From the NCBI RefSeq assembly GCF_017743935.1, contig NZ_JAGHRE010000023.1, forward strand, positions 1 through 33,215: DNA of 33,215 nucleotides, read 5' to 3'. Both the position numbers and the translations under genes were made by a program. Position 1 is the stretch's first letter, and every line of letters starts with the position of its first letter. The notes beneath the pieces are model-generated. The model did no database searches. It saw nothing but the letters and a program-made list of their open reading frames with translations, and had not been told where the DNA came from. Shown piece after piece: positions 7,984-16,179 of this stretch. The DNA comes from Tropicibacter sp. R16_0 (GTDB lineage: Bacteria; Pseudomonadota; Alphaproteobacteria; Rhodobacterales; Rhodobacteraceae).

Positions 7984-8706
7984 TCAGAACATCAAGCGGA
8001 CACCGGCCACGACCGAGAATTCGTCATCTTCCTCACCGGCAGCCCGCATCAGATCGGCGGTACCGCCGAACGATTTTTCATAGTTGACGCCGACGTAAGG
8101 AGCGACCGATCGGTCGATGAGGTCGTAGCTAAGGCGCGCGCCAATCTCGACCGTGGCCCCGCCTGCGGCTTGCAGGTAAGCAGGATCATCCTGCACAGGC
8201 AGGTTGACCTCCAACGACGGCGTCAGGATCAGCCGGTTGGTCAGCAGAGCCTCATATTCCCCTTCAAACCGCAGGAAGGATCGGTCTGACAGATAGAGGT
8301 CCGCGTCGATTTCAAACCACTGTGGAGCGAGGCCTTTGACGCCAAAAACAGCTGCGTATCGGTCGGGCAATTGATCTGGCGTTTGTGCGTATACACCGAC
8401 GACCGCGTCGAAGAACCTGGAGATGGGCATCTGCAATCGCAGTTGGTTTTCCAGGCTTTCAATGTCGCCCGAGCCTTCCGCGACTTCGCCTTCGCTGCGC
8501 CACACGAATTTCAACTCGTCGGTGCCGATCAACGCATCGAAATCCCAGACATAGGCCCCGCCGCCATCGATCGAACGATATTCCAGTTGTTCGACCTGAA
8601 TGCCGTAGGTGAGAGCCTCGGCACTTGCCTCTTGCGCGGCACCTACCATCGCAATCGACAGCACCGAAGCTGTCAGTGTTTGGTTGAGTGATCGTCGCGC
8701 CATCAT
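7984..8706 (-). CDS. copB: Copper resistance outer-membrane protein CopB
   Basis: A 240-residue CopB/PcoB-family protein. A signal peptide (about residues 1-29, ending in an ASA-like site) precedes a beta-rich domain. Typical segments are QLEYRSIDGGGAYVWDFDA, KFVWRSEGE and a C-terminal strand ending in phenylalanine (FSVVAGVRLMF), the outer-membrane barrel signature. The His/Met-rich N-terminal region seen in many CopB proteins is missing, so this is the short form. The ATG at 8706 (or the adjacent one at 8703) overlaps the copA stop and has GGGAG upstream. A long in-frame extension to 8895 lies inside copA and is not used. Confidence 0.9.
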   Translation of the reverse strand: MMARRSLNQTLTASVLSIAMVGAAQEASAEALTYGIQVEQLEYRSIDGGGAYVWDFDALIGTDELKFVWRSEGEVAEGSGDIESLENQLRLQMPISRFFDAVVGVYAQTPDQLPDRYAAVFGVKGLAPQWFEIDADLYLSDRSFLRFEGEYEALLTNRLILTPSLEVNLPVQDDPAYLQAAGGATVEIGARLSYDLIDRSVAPYVGVNYEKSFGGTADLMRAAGEEDDEFSVVAGVRLMF

Positions 8707-10583
8707 GCCGGTGCTCCCTTGATCACAACTTTGCGGAACATGCCTGCATCGGCGTGGTAGGACAGGTGACAGTGAAAGGCCCACTGCCCTGTCACATCGA
8801 CCTCTGTTTCGGTGTAGACGGTTGTACCGGGGTTGACGTTGATGGTGTGCTTGATCGGGTCCTTGCGGCCTTTGCCGGTATCCAGGATTGACCACATGCC
8901 ATGCAGATGCATGGGATGCGCCATCATGGTTTCGTTGACGAATTTGAAGCGCACCCGCTCGCCATAGTAGAGCACCAGCGGCTCGGCCTCAGAGAGCTTC
9001 TTACCGTTGATCGACCAGATGTAGCGTTCCATGTTTCCGGTCAGTCGCAGCTCGATCTCGCGCGTTGCCGGACGATCCGGGTAGAGCGGCTTTGCGGCCG
9101 ACAGGTCCTGGTATGACAGGAATTTGCCGCCATTCGCCGCCTCGGGGATCAACCCGCTGCCATCGGCAAAAAAGGGTGCCGAGGCCCCTTTCCCTGCCCC
9201 GTGACCCATTTGCGCGTGTGACATGCCGCTCATCGCATCGGGTGCCTGCCCGTGACCGGCATGGGCGGGCTTTGCGCTGGTCTTGGATGGTTCACCATGC
9301 CCCATGGCGGCGTGATCTATCTGATCATTACCCATCTGGCCGTGCCCCATGGCGGCATGATCCATCTGATCACCGCTCATTTGGCCATGATCCATAGCCC
9401 CATGATCCATCTGGCTGTGGTCCATCTCGCCCGGTTTCATCTTTTTGGCAGGGGCGGCTGGTGTCATGTCCATCGCGGAATGATCCGCCTGCATCACGTG
9501 ACCTTCCATGTGCATGCCACCCATCATGCCGCTCATGTCGGCCATTGTGAGCAGCGGAGGCATGCGCCGTTGGTACATCGGACCCACCATGCCGTCAGCA
9601 GGAGCAAGCGTTCCGCGCACCACTGCGCTGCGTCCCATGGATTCCGCAAAGATGCTGTAGGCTTGCGCTTTGCGCGGTTGAACGATCACGTCATAGGTCT
9701 CGGCCACGGCGATACGAAGCTCGTCAACCACCACCGGTTTCACATCGTTTCCGTCCGCCTGAACAACCGTCATCTTCAGGCCGGGAATGCGCACGTCGAA
9801 ATAGGTCATGGCCGACGAATTGACCAAGCGGAGACGGACTTTCTCACCAGGTTTGAACAGCCCGGTCCAATTCTGACTGGTCGTCGCCCCGTTGATCATC
9901 GCGGCAAAGCCCTGAACGTCCTCGACATCGGTACGCATCATCCGCATGCGCCCCCACATCTTTCGCTCTTCCATGGCTTGCTTGAACCCGTCGGCACGAG
10001 AGTCCCGAACAAGGTCAGCAACTGTGCGCTGCGTTCTGTTGTAGTAATCCGCCGACATTTTCAGGTTGCGCATGATGCGCTGCCCCTGATGCGGATGCGT
10101 GTCGGTCAGTTGCACCACATAATCGCGATCCGCGCGGATCTTCTCACCACCCTTTGGTTCGATCACGATGGCACCATAGGCCCCATCGGGTTCCTGAAAG
10201 CCGGAATGACTGTGGAACCAGTAGGTTCCCGCCTGCTCGATGGGGAATTGATAGGTGAAGGTTTCACCCGGTTTGATCCCGGCAAAACTGATCCCCGGAA
10301 CACCATCCTGATCATAAGGCAGGATCAGCCCGTGCCAGTGGATCGAGGTCGACTGTCGCAGGTTGTTCTTGACCCGGATGGTGACTTCCTCGCCTTCCTT
10401 GAAGCGAAGAACCTTGGGCGTCTGGCTGCCATTGTAGCCGATGCCCTTCTTTTTGAATGTGCCCGCATCAATACGGATGCGGTCCACGGTGATATCGTAC
10501 ACGTCGGCAAGCGCACTTGTTGTCCCGGTGATCCCGACGACAAAACAAGTCGCAGCCGCACGCATGAATTGCGTTGCTGTCAT
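8703..10583 (-). CDS. copA: CopA-type periplasmic multicopper oxidase
   Basis: A 626-residue copper-resistance multicopper oxidase. Copper motifs are all present: HWHG (H82, H84), FHSHSG (H124, H126), HPMHLHG near residue 556 and HCHLSYHADAGM near 607. Between cupredoxin domains 2 and 3 (about residues 340-466) is a Met/His-rich insert with repeated MDHxxMxHGQM units, likely a copper store. Family members oxidise Cu(I) to Cu(II) in the periplasm. The ATG at 10583 gives an N-terminal export signal (FMRAAATCFVVGITG..ALA). I see no twin-arginine motif, unusual because most CopA proteins leave folded by the Tat route. The stop is shared with the copB start, so the two are coupled. Confidence 0.93.
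   Translation of the reverse strand: MTATQFMRAAATCFVVGITGTTSALADVYDITVDRIRIDAGTFKKKGIGYNGSQTPKVLRFKEGEEVTIRVKNNLRQSTSIHWHGLILPYDQDGVPGISFAGIKPGETFTYQFPIEQAGTYWFHSHSGFQEPDGAYGAIVIEPKGGEKIRADRDYVVQLTDTHPHQGQRIMRNLKMSADYYNRTQRTVADLVRDSRADGFKQAMEERKMWGRMRMMRTDVEDVQGFAAMINGATTSQNWTGLFKPGEKVRLRLVNSSAMTYFDVRIPGLKMTVVQADGNDVKPVVVDELRIAVAETYDVIVQPRKAQAYSIFAESMGRSAVVRGTLAPADGMVGPMYQRRMPPLLTMADMSGMMGGMHMEGHVMQADHSAMDMTPAAPAKKMKPGEMDHSQMDHGAMDHGQMSGDQMDHAAMGHGQMGNDQIDHAAMGHGEPSKTSAKPAHAGHGQAPDAMSGMSHAQMGHGAGKGASAPFFADGSGLIPEAANGGKFLSYQDLSAAKPLYPDRPATREIELRLTGNMERYIWSINGKKLSEAEPLVLYYGERVRFKFVNETMMAHPMHLHGMWSILDTGKGRKDPIKHTINVNPGTTVYTETEVDVTGQWAFHCHLSYHADAGMFRKVVIKGAPA
9300..9389. repeat. 45-bp tandem repeat inside copA
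   Basis: Two in-frame 45-base units (9300-9344 and 9345-9389, 37 of 45 identical) encode a duplicated 15-residue block of the type QMxxDQxDHAAMGHG. Most differences are silent or conservative, so the duplication appears maintained at protein level. It enlarges the Met/His-rich copper-binding insert. Confidence 0.8.
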
Positions 10584-10695
10584 TGGTATTCTCAAGTTTG
10601 GAGTGACGTCAGCATCGCCGCAGGACGCGTTGATCGCCAACGAAATTGGGGGAACGATAAAGTCAGCCGGACTCGGTCAGGCGAACAGGACGTTC

Positions 10696-11028
10696 CTACG
10701 CGCGCGGAGGCGGCGTTTTAGTCAGCAGCAAGGCTGACGGATGCACGAGATCGTAAAGGGACAGAGCCATCGCCTGGGACAAAGGCAATGCGATCGCCAA
10801 GTTCGGCTGAACTGACATCGCGGCAAGACTGCAGGCGACATGCACCAGGCAGGTCTCTGAATGCGTGCCCTGCACCGGATTGGGGCCGTGGTCCATTTGG
10901 ACATGTTCACTGCCCACAAGCTCAGCCTGCGATACGTGCTCATGCGATGAGGAAAACGCGACAAACACCAAAAGCCCGATCGTCACAACGATCTGGAACA
11001 TCTTCAGGGCTGTACGTTTGATGCTCAT
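10696..11028 (-). CDS. Small unknown membrane/exported protein of the copper operon
   Basis: A 110-residue protein I do not recognise. An N-terminal hydrophobic helix (about residues 9-26, MFQIVVTIGLLVFVAFSS) is followed by a short His-containing region (HEH, EHVQMDHG, GTHSE), a C-x-VHVAC pair of cysteines, and a second hydrophobic stretch (about 68-102) ending in KTPPPRA. The His, Cys and Met residues and the position directly behind a CueR-type promoter suggest a periplasm-facing copper-binding or accessory role. It is the first gene of the copA-copB-copI unit, 112 bases ahead of copA. It could belong to one of the small DUF families that accompany copper genes. Coding status is supported by location between promoter and copA rather than by homology. 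Confidence 0.6.
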   Translation of the reverse strand: MSIKRTALKMFQIVVTIGLLVFVAFSSSHEHVSQAELVGSEHVQMDHGPNPVQGTHSETCLVHVACSLAAMSVQPNLAIALPLSQAMALSLYDLVHPSALLLTKTPPPRA

Positions 11029-11067
11029 GGGCTTGGACTTGGTGACTCTTCTGCTCGACTTTCGCGT

Positions 11068-11098
11068 TAGATACGGCTTCCAGCAGGTGGAGGGTCAA
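11068..11098 (-). promoter_or_regulatory. CueR-type copper promoter upstream of the copA unit
   Basis: On the minus strand TTGACC (11098-11093) and TATCTA (11073-11068) are separated by exactly 19 bases, the overlong spacer typical of MerR-family promoters. The spacer region holds a dyad (11076-11096) with arms GACCCTCC and GGAAGC around a TGCTGG core, close to known CueR operators. Transcription would start about 35 bases before the small membrane protein at 11028. Copper induction by a CueR homologue encoded elsewhere is inferred. Confidence 0.78.
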
Positions 11099-11151
11099 GC
11101 ACGTTTTTCAATTTTTTTGAGCGGCTTTAGGAAAAGCCAGATTTCTGCGGT

Positions 11152-11613
11152 TTACTGATGTGGAGGATTACGGCTCGCTTGTATCTTCTGCACACGCTCA
11201 GGCCAGGTTGATCTGATGAACGCCAGAATGTTCCAGACCTCGTCGTCAGAGAGGATGTCATCGAATGCGGGCATCCCGCTGACAAAGTCCTGCACTCCGA
11301 TTGCAGCAAGTGCTCGGCTACCACCCAGTTTGGTGTAGTCAAAGAGGAGTTGGTTATCGTGGTGCCACGTGTGCCCCGTTTCGTCATGCGGGGGCGCTGG
11401 TAGGGTGCCGTCGCTGTTGGGCGAACGCCAATCATCCTGCCCTTCAAGATTGCTCCCGTGGCAAGAGGCGCAATACTCTTGGTACAGCGCCTGTCCATCC
11501 TTGAGGTCACGGTCAAGAAGTTCATGATCCGCCACTGATGGGGACGCAAGCAATATGGACGTGGCAATCCAGCTTGTCGTCGCGATCATGCGTTTTCTGG
11601 CCAACACACGCAT
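11152..11613 (-). CDS. Periplasmic c-type cytochrome (copper cluster, second)
   Basis: A 153-residue exported mono-heme cytochrome c. A signal peptide (about residues 1-28, ending SVA) precedes a class I fold with heme motif C48-A-S-C51-H52. The likely axial methionine lies in VSGMPAFDD and the C-terminal helix in DEVWNILAFIRSTWP. It begins 2 bases after the stop of the other cytochrome gene, so the two are one unit. The ATG at 11613 is chosen because it gives a positively charged signal-peptide start; an ATG at 11589 is possible. It probably carries electrons in the periplasm. A link to copper oxidation by CopA is inferred from location. Confidence 0.85.
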   Translation of the reverse strand: MRVLARKRMIATTSWIATSILLASPSVADHELLDRDLKDGQALYQEYCASCHGSNLEGQDDWRSPNSDGTLPAPPHDETGHTWHHDNQLLFDYTKLGGSRALAAIGVQDFVSGMPAFDDILSDDEVWNILAFIRSTWPERVQKIQASRNPPHQ

Positions 11614-11615
11614 GA

Positions 11616-12050
11616 TCAGTTGATGCCATTGGCGCGCTGCAGCTCGCGCACATACTGCGTGATCATCGTGACATCTGGGCGCGCCAAACCGTCGATTGGA
11701 GGCATGTTGCCAAAGGGCCAGTGATGGGCTCTGACGCCCTGCGCAACGGCGCGTTGAAAGCTCTCATCGCCGTGGTGGCCTGGTTCATAGATGACATGCA
11801 CCAACGGCGGAGCGACGCCTTGCTTCCCAACCGCGTTCAATCCGTGACAGGCCGCGCAATTCGCGTCGAAACCCCGCTTGCCGATCTGGGCATTCGTAGA
11901 CAGGTTTTCTGGCAGAACGATCTCAACCAGCGCCGCGCCCTGATCTGTGATCCGATTTGCCGTTGATTGATCGGATTTGGGACCCGGCCAGAAAAGGTAA
12001 CCCAGGGTGCCTGCGGCCGCGACTGCTGAAATCAGGATGGTCTTCTTCAT
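11616..12050 (-). CDS. Membrane-anchored c-type cytochrome (copper cluster, first)
   Basis: A 144-residue cytochrome c with an N-terminal hydrophobic segment (about residues 4-21, possibly an uncleaved anchor) and one heme site C65-A-A-C68-H69. A likely axial methionine is in FGNMPPI, followed by a C-terminal helix TMITQYVRELQ. TGGGA lies just before the ATG at 12050; an in-frame extension to 12140 would run through the promoter and is rejected. It is first in the unit behind the CueR-type promoter at 12080-12110. This makes the two cytochromes probable members of the copper regulon. Confidence 0.85.
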   Translation of the reverse strand: MKKTILISAVAAAGTLGYLFWPGPKSDQSTANRITDQGAALVEIVLPENLSTNAQIGKRGFDANCAACHGLNAVGKQGVAPPLVHVIYEPGHHGDESFQRAVAQGVRAHHWPFGNMPPIDGLARPDVTMITQYVRELQRANGIN

Positions 12051-12079
12051 GGTCCCACATCGTTGATTGATTTTTCTTG

Positions 12080-12110
12080 GGCCTACAGCTTCCAGCAAGA
12101 GGAAGGTCAA
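12080..12110 (-). promoter_or_regulatory. CueR-type copper promoter upstream of the cytochrome pair
   Basis: Minus-strand TTGACC (12110-12105) and TAGGCC (12085-12080) again have a 19-base spacer. The dyad at 12088-12108 has arms GACCTTCC and GGAAGC with CTTGCTGG between, nearly the textbook CueR site. It matches the second site at 11076-11096 in spacing and core. The start codon at 12050 lies about 30 bases downstream. Confidence 0.8.
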
Positions 12111-12415
12111 ACTGTTTTTTGCACCAAGCTTAGCGAGCATTCAGACGGCAATGCCGATCATCATCTGTTTCTCAGCCGGTCACATATCTCCGAGCCTTGG
12201 ATTGCTGTTGTCGCGAACGAAGATGCATTTGATCCAGGGCGCGGAACAAATGTCCGATTGGGTTAAACTGCCCAGCAGCGTGATTGGATGAGATGAATGC
12301 TCGTTTTGGACCTATAGCGCAAAGTGTTTGCTAGATTGCGCACAGATTTTGCAACGGTTGCTATCTGCGCATAGCTGAATTTCGCAACTGGTGCAAAACT
12401 TGACACTCTGGGTTA

Positions 12416-12472
12416 GAAACAGTCGTTCGTCACGTCAAACCTGGGTGGCTGCTGGCAGCCCTAAGCGGACAT
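12416..12472 (+). repeat. 57-bp direct repeat, right copy
   Basis: Partner of 7048-7104 (four substitutions in 57 bases, same orientation). The copies are 5.4 kb apart and enclose exactly the copper genes. Confidence 0.85.
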
Positions 12473-12483
12473 GAGAAATCCTC

Positions 12484-12552
12484 GAATGCCGCGACCGCCG
12501 AACTTGCCGGTCTAAGCAGGAAGTCGACGTTCGCTGCGGTCGCGGAGCATTC
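12484..12552. repeat. Imperfect inverted repeat beside the right repeat copy
   Basis: GAATGC-CGCGACCGC-CGAAC (12484-12503) pairs with 12529-12552 (GTTCG..GCGGTCGCGG..GCATTC), leaving a loop of about 25 bases and a few bulges. It may be the folded distal part of the same intergenic repeat family. Confidence 0.5.
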
Positions 12553-12713
12553 TGGAGAGGAAAAGGGATTGAACTCAGATTGTTGGAAATCCCGGTCCAC
12601 TATTGCATTTCGGCTTCAAAATCCAAGCATCCTCACTGCAAGCGATTGGCCATGCAAATGCTCTCACAGGTAACATGAAGACGCGCGTTTATTCCTTCAA
12701 AAATGCTGTAGAC

Positions 12714-13646
12714 TCAGTCCATCACTTCTGACGCCCAAGGTGGGTTGGCACCCTGCCGAGAGACCGAGATTGCCGCGACCTTTGATGCAAATGCCAACGC
12801 CTGCTCTAACCTGTCAGGATCGAGCTCAAGCAGCGTGTGAATATCCAAACAATCAAGCGCATTGAGTTTGCATAAAAACCCCGCATTGAAGGTGTCGCCA
12901 GCCCCGACCGTATCCACGACATCGACCTGCTCGGCCGCAACGGTGACCTCAGATCCGTCTTTCAGGAAACCGACCACCCCGGCAGAACCGCGGGTCATAA
13001 CAACGAGTTTTAGCCCACGCTTCATCAACATGGCGATTTTTTTCGCATATGGCATGGATTGCGGGATCAGCCAGTCCAAGTCTTCGTCCGAGACCTTCAG
13101 GATATCGGTCTTTGCCAGCATCCGCTCCAGTCGCGCGCGGTATCGCTTCTGATCGGGAATGAACTGCGGGCGGATATTCGGATCCAGCATCACGACACGG
13201 TCGCGCCGTTCCTGATCCAACAGGGTGGCATAGGCTTCGGCCCCAGGTTCCGTGGCCAGGCTGATACCGCCAAAGAACAGCACCGATACATCCTCGGGCA
13301 CTTTGGGCAGATCCGAGATGCTCAGCATGCGACCGGCAGAGTTCTCATCCAGAAAACTGTAGCTGGCCCGACCTGCCACAAACTGCACAAACGCAAGGGT
13401 CGACGGACGGCTTGAGGTCACCACAAACGAAAGATCCACATTTGACGCGCGAAGATGCGCATCCAGCTGTTGGCCGAACATGTCATCTGACAGCCCGGTA
13501 AACAGTCCAGTCGGCACACCCAAACGCCCCAATGCAACGGCCGTGTTCATAACCGCACCACCACAATGCGGGACAAAACCCTCGGTTCCCCTAATGGTCT
13601 GCTCTGGGATCATGTCGATGAGAGCCTCGCCACAACACAGGATCAT
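12714..13646 (-). CDS. PfkB-family sugar kinase (probable fructokinase)
   Basis: A 310-residue ribokinase/PfkB kinase. The N-terminal GEALIDMIP, the GGAVMNTAVALGRLG segment (about 29-43) and the C-terminal DTVGAGDTFNAGF signature near residue 245 with its catalytic aspartate are intact. It transfers phosphate from ATP to a sugar. As the last gene of a mannitol/sorbitol operon, fructose produced by the MtlK-type dehydrogenase is the likely substrate, giving fructose 6-phosphate. The ATG at 13646 overlaps the mtlK stop (ATGA) and has GAGG upstream; a TTG two codons earlier is less likely. Other ketoses cannot be excluded. Confidence 0.88.
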   Translation of the reverse strand: MILCCGEALIDMIPEQTIRGTEGFVPHCGGAVMNTAVALGRLGVPTGLFTGLSDDMFGQQLDAHLRASNVDLSFVVTSSRPSTLAFVQFVAGRASYSFLDENSAGRMLSISDLPKVPEDVSVLFFGGISLATEPGAEAYATLLDQERRDRVVMLDPNIRPQFIPDQKRYRARLERMLAKTDILKVSDEDLDWLIPQSMPYAKKIAMLMKRGLKLVVMTRGSAGVVGFLKDGSEVTVAAEQVDVVDTVGAGDTFNAGFLCKLNALDCLDIHTLLELDPDRLEQALAFASKVAAISVSRQGANPPWASEVMD

Positions 13647-15169
13647 TTCCAAGCCTCTGTTTCCGTGTCTTGCTCTTGTTCCAGGTATGAATGCAGAGAG
13701 GCGAGACTGCCTTCTGACCAGATCATGCGGAGCCAGCGACAGAATGCTGGTGCGAAAACAGGATCATCGGCCAGGTCGCCATAGATGTGCTGCTGTTCCA
13801 GCCATGCGGTGGGTCGTTGAGCACTCTGCCGCGCGACCTTGGACAGTCGCGGCCAGTCTGGGTCGTTCTCTTCAATGGTGGTTCCGTCATCGCGGACCCC
13901 GGCGCACATTCGGGCCCACAACGCTTCGACCAGAGCCAGCCCTTGGATGGAACCGCCGCTGTTCAGGGCATCTCGGACGATCGGCAAGATAAACTGCGGG
14001 TGTCGCGAAGATCCGTCAAAGGCAACGCGACGGGTGGTGTCCCGAATTTCCGGGTTTGAAAATCTTTGTGCGACCAGACCAACATATTCCGTTGGTGTCA
14101 TGCCCGGCACCGGGGAAACATAGGGCGCGATTTCCTTATGTTCGATCGTGTGGAAGAACCGCGAAATCATGGGGTGCGCCATGCATTCCGCTATGGTCTC
14201 TACCGACAAAAGCTCACCGACATTTGCCAGGACCTGATGGCCTGCATTCAGGATGCGGATTTTCATGGCCTCGTAGGCGTGAACATCTCGCGCAACGATT
14301 ACCCCTACTTTTTCAAGTTCAGGTCGGCCTGCACAGAAGTCATCCTCGATAACCCATTGCCGATAGCTTTCATGGGTGACCGGAGCCGCATCTTCGACAC
14401 CGAAATCTCGCGCCAAAGCGAGCTCATTCGGGCCGGTCGCCGGAACGATGCAATCCACCATGGAATTTGGGAAACTGCAGTTGTCTTCAATCCATTCTGC
14501 AAGCGCGGGATCGATGTGGTGAGCCAGCGAAGTGATCGCCTGGCGCGCGATCGAACCATTTCCACGGAGGTTATCGCAACTGAGCACCGTGAATGGCCCG
14601 ACTCCAGACGCTCTGCGTGCAGCAAGTGCCGCGACCATAGCGCCAAAAACCGTTCGCGGATGTTCGGGGTGGCGAATATCATGTTGAATGTCGGGATGGG
14701 CAATGTCGAAACCATCCTCGGTCGGAGATATGAAATACCCGCCCTCAGTGATCGTGAGGGATACGATCCGAATGGCGGGGGCGGCCATCTGTCGGATCAG
14801 CGCCGCGTTTCCATCCTCTATCGGCAGGTAGTCAATCATCGAGCCGATAATCTCGGCTGACTTCCCTTGGGGCGACAATTCAACCAGTGTCGTCAGATAA
14901 TCCTGGGGCTGAAGGCGGGCGCGCATGATTTTGTCTTGGGGGCGAACACCTGCTCCGATGATGGCCCAATCCTGGGCCATTCCCTGCTGCATCAGCCGAT
15001 GGATGTACCAGGCCTGATGCGCCCGGTGGAAGTTGCCCAAACCGATATGCACTATGCCGGGACGAAGCTTGGCCCGATCATAGTTTGGGCGGGCCACAGC
15101 CTCGGAAAGCTGGGGCAGCACTGCGTCCGACAGTGCCAGTCCCTTGGTATGGAGCGAAGCGGCCGCCAT
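13643..15169 (-). CDS. mtlK: Mannitol 2-dehydrogenase family polyol dehydrogenase
   Basis: A 508-residue NAD-dependent long-chain polyol dehydrogenase, normal length for the family (about 490-510). The N-terminal Rossmann segment reads GIVHIGLGNFHRAH. The active-site pattern K303-x4-N308-x2-H311 (in MKIRILNAGHQ) has the spacing of the catalytic Lys, Asn and His of mannitol 2-dehydrogenase. It oxidises mannitol to fructose; D-arabinitol or sorbitol activity is common in relatives. The ATG at 15169 shares a base with the transporter ATPase stop (TGATG), so translation is coupled. It feeds the sugar kinase downstream. Confidence 0.9.
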   Translation of the reverse strand: MAAASLHTKGLALSDAVLPQLSEAVARPNYDRAKLRPGIVHIGLGNFHRAHQAWYIHRLMQQGMAQDWAIIGAGVRPQDKIMRARLQPQDYLTTLVELSPQGKSAEIIGSMIDYLPIEDGNAALIRQMAAPAIRIVSLTITEGGYFISPTEDGFDIAHPDIQHDIRHPEHPRTVFGAMVAALAARRASGVGPFTVLSCDNLRGNGSIARQAITSLAHHIDPALAEWIEDNCSFPNSMVDCIVPATGPNELALARDFGVEDAAPVTHESYRQWVIEDDFCAGRPELEKVGVIVARDVHAYEAMKIRILNAGHQVLANVGELLSVETIAECMAHPMISRFFHTIEHKEIAPYVSPVPGMTPTEYVGLVAQRFSNPEIRDTTRRVAFDGSSRHPQFILPIVRDALNSGGSIQGLALVEALWARMCAGVRDDGTTIEENDPDWPRLSKVARQSAQRPTAWLEQQHIYGDLADDPVFAPAFCRWLRMIWSEGSLASLHSYLEQEQDTETEAWK

Positions 15170-16170
15170 CAAATTCGTATTCCTTGCGCGTCGAATTTGT
15201 GGATCTGGTCCGCCTGCGGCGTCAGGTAGATGGTGTCGCCATGTTTGACCGAGATATCGCCATTCACACGCACCGTCAGCATGTCGGCCAGGCCCGTGTC
15301 ATGGACGTGAATGAAGGTGTCAGAGCCCAAGTGTTCTGCAACGCCAACCCGACCCTTCCAGGCACCATCCGTCATGCTCACGTCAGTGTGTTCCGGACGA
15401 ATTCCAATGGTTGCGGCGCCATGTTTCTCGGCCTCGGCCCCCTTCACAAGGTTCATCTTCGGCGACCCGATGAAGCCTGCCACAAACTCGTTCTGAGGTT
15501 TGTGGTAGAGTTCAAGCGGCGAGCCGACTTGTTCGATCACCCCGGCGCGCAGCACGACAATCTTGTTCGCCATGGTCATCGCTTCGACCTGGTCATGTGT
15601 CACATAGATCATGGTGGTCTTCAGGCGTTCATGCAGCTCGCCGATTTCCAAACGCATCCCCACGCGAAGTGCTGCGTCCAGGTTCGACAGTGGTTCGTCA
15701 AACAGGAAAGCAGCAGGTTCGCGGACAATGGCGCGACCGATGGCGACACGCTGGCGCTGACCGCCCGAAAGGTCTGCCGGTTTGCGATCCAGATAATCCA
15801 TCAGATTCAGCGACTTGGCCGCGGTTTCAACGCGTTGATCGATTTCTGCCTGAGCCATCTTTGCCATGCGCAGGGGAAAACCGATGTTCTTGCGCACGGT
15901 CATATGCGGGTAGAGCGCATAAGACTGAAAAACCATGGCCAAACCGCGCTGTGATGGCGGCACCTGGGTCGCGACGTCACCGTCGATCTCGATCTCGCCA
16001 GACGTCAGATCTTCAAGACCTGCGATCATCCGCAACAGGGTGGATTTCCCGCACCCGGACGGCCCGACAAACACTGCGAACTCGCCGTCCTCGATGGTCA
16101 AATCCAACGGTGGGATGACCTGCACGTTGCCAAAGCTTTTGGTCACGTTTTTGAGTTGAATACGTCCCAT
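15169..16170 (-). CDS. smoK: Polyol ABC transporter ATP-binding protein
   Basis: A 333-residue MalK/UgpC-type ATPase that powers carbohydrate import. Walker [10 protein letters not shown] (36-44), signature LSGGQ (134-138), Walker B FLFDEP (155-160), switch histidine in YVTHDQ near 192, and a C-terminal OB-type regulatory domain (about 235-333, with [10 protein letters not shown]) are present. AAGGAA precedes the ATG at 16170. It lies 9 bases after the inner permease gene and is coupled to mtlK. The name follows the smoEFGK order known from Rhodobacter. Confidence 0.9.
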   Translation of the reverse strand: MGRIQLKNVTKSFGNVQVIPPLDLTIEDGEFAVFVGPSGCGKSTLLRMIAGLEDLTSGEIEIDGDVATQVPPSQRGLAMVFQSYALYPHMTVRKNIGFPLRMAKMAQAEIDQRVETAAKSLNLMDYLDRKPADLSGGQRQRVAIGRAIVREPAAFLFDEPLSNLDAALRVGMRLEIGELHERLKTTMIYVTHDQVEAMTMANKIVVLRAGVIEQVGSPLELYHKPQNEFVAGFIGSPKMNLVKGAEAEKHGAATIGIRPEHTDVSMTDGAWKGRVGVAEHLGSDTFIHVHDTGLADMLTVRVNGDISVKHGDTIYLTPQADQIHKFDAQGIRI

Positions 16171-16179
16171 TGTCGTTCC

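Larger units (their letters stand above)
12111..12713. other. Intergenic region with repeat DNA
   Basis: About 600 bases between the copper module promoter and the end of the sugar kinase gene. No supported gene is seen. It holds the right copy of the 57-bp repeat (12416-12472) and an imperfect inverted repeat (12484-12552). Confidence 0.5.

Noticed and set aside
9252-10721. A 489-residue plus-strand frame rich in His
   Set aside because: It is the antisense shadow of copA; the His-rich look comes from reading ATG/CAT-rich Met/His codons backwards. CopA has all multicopper oxidase motifs.
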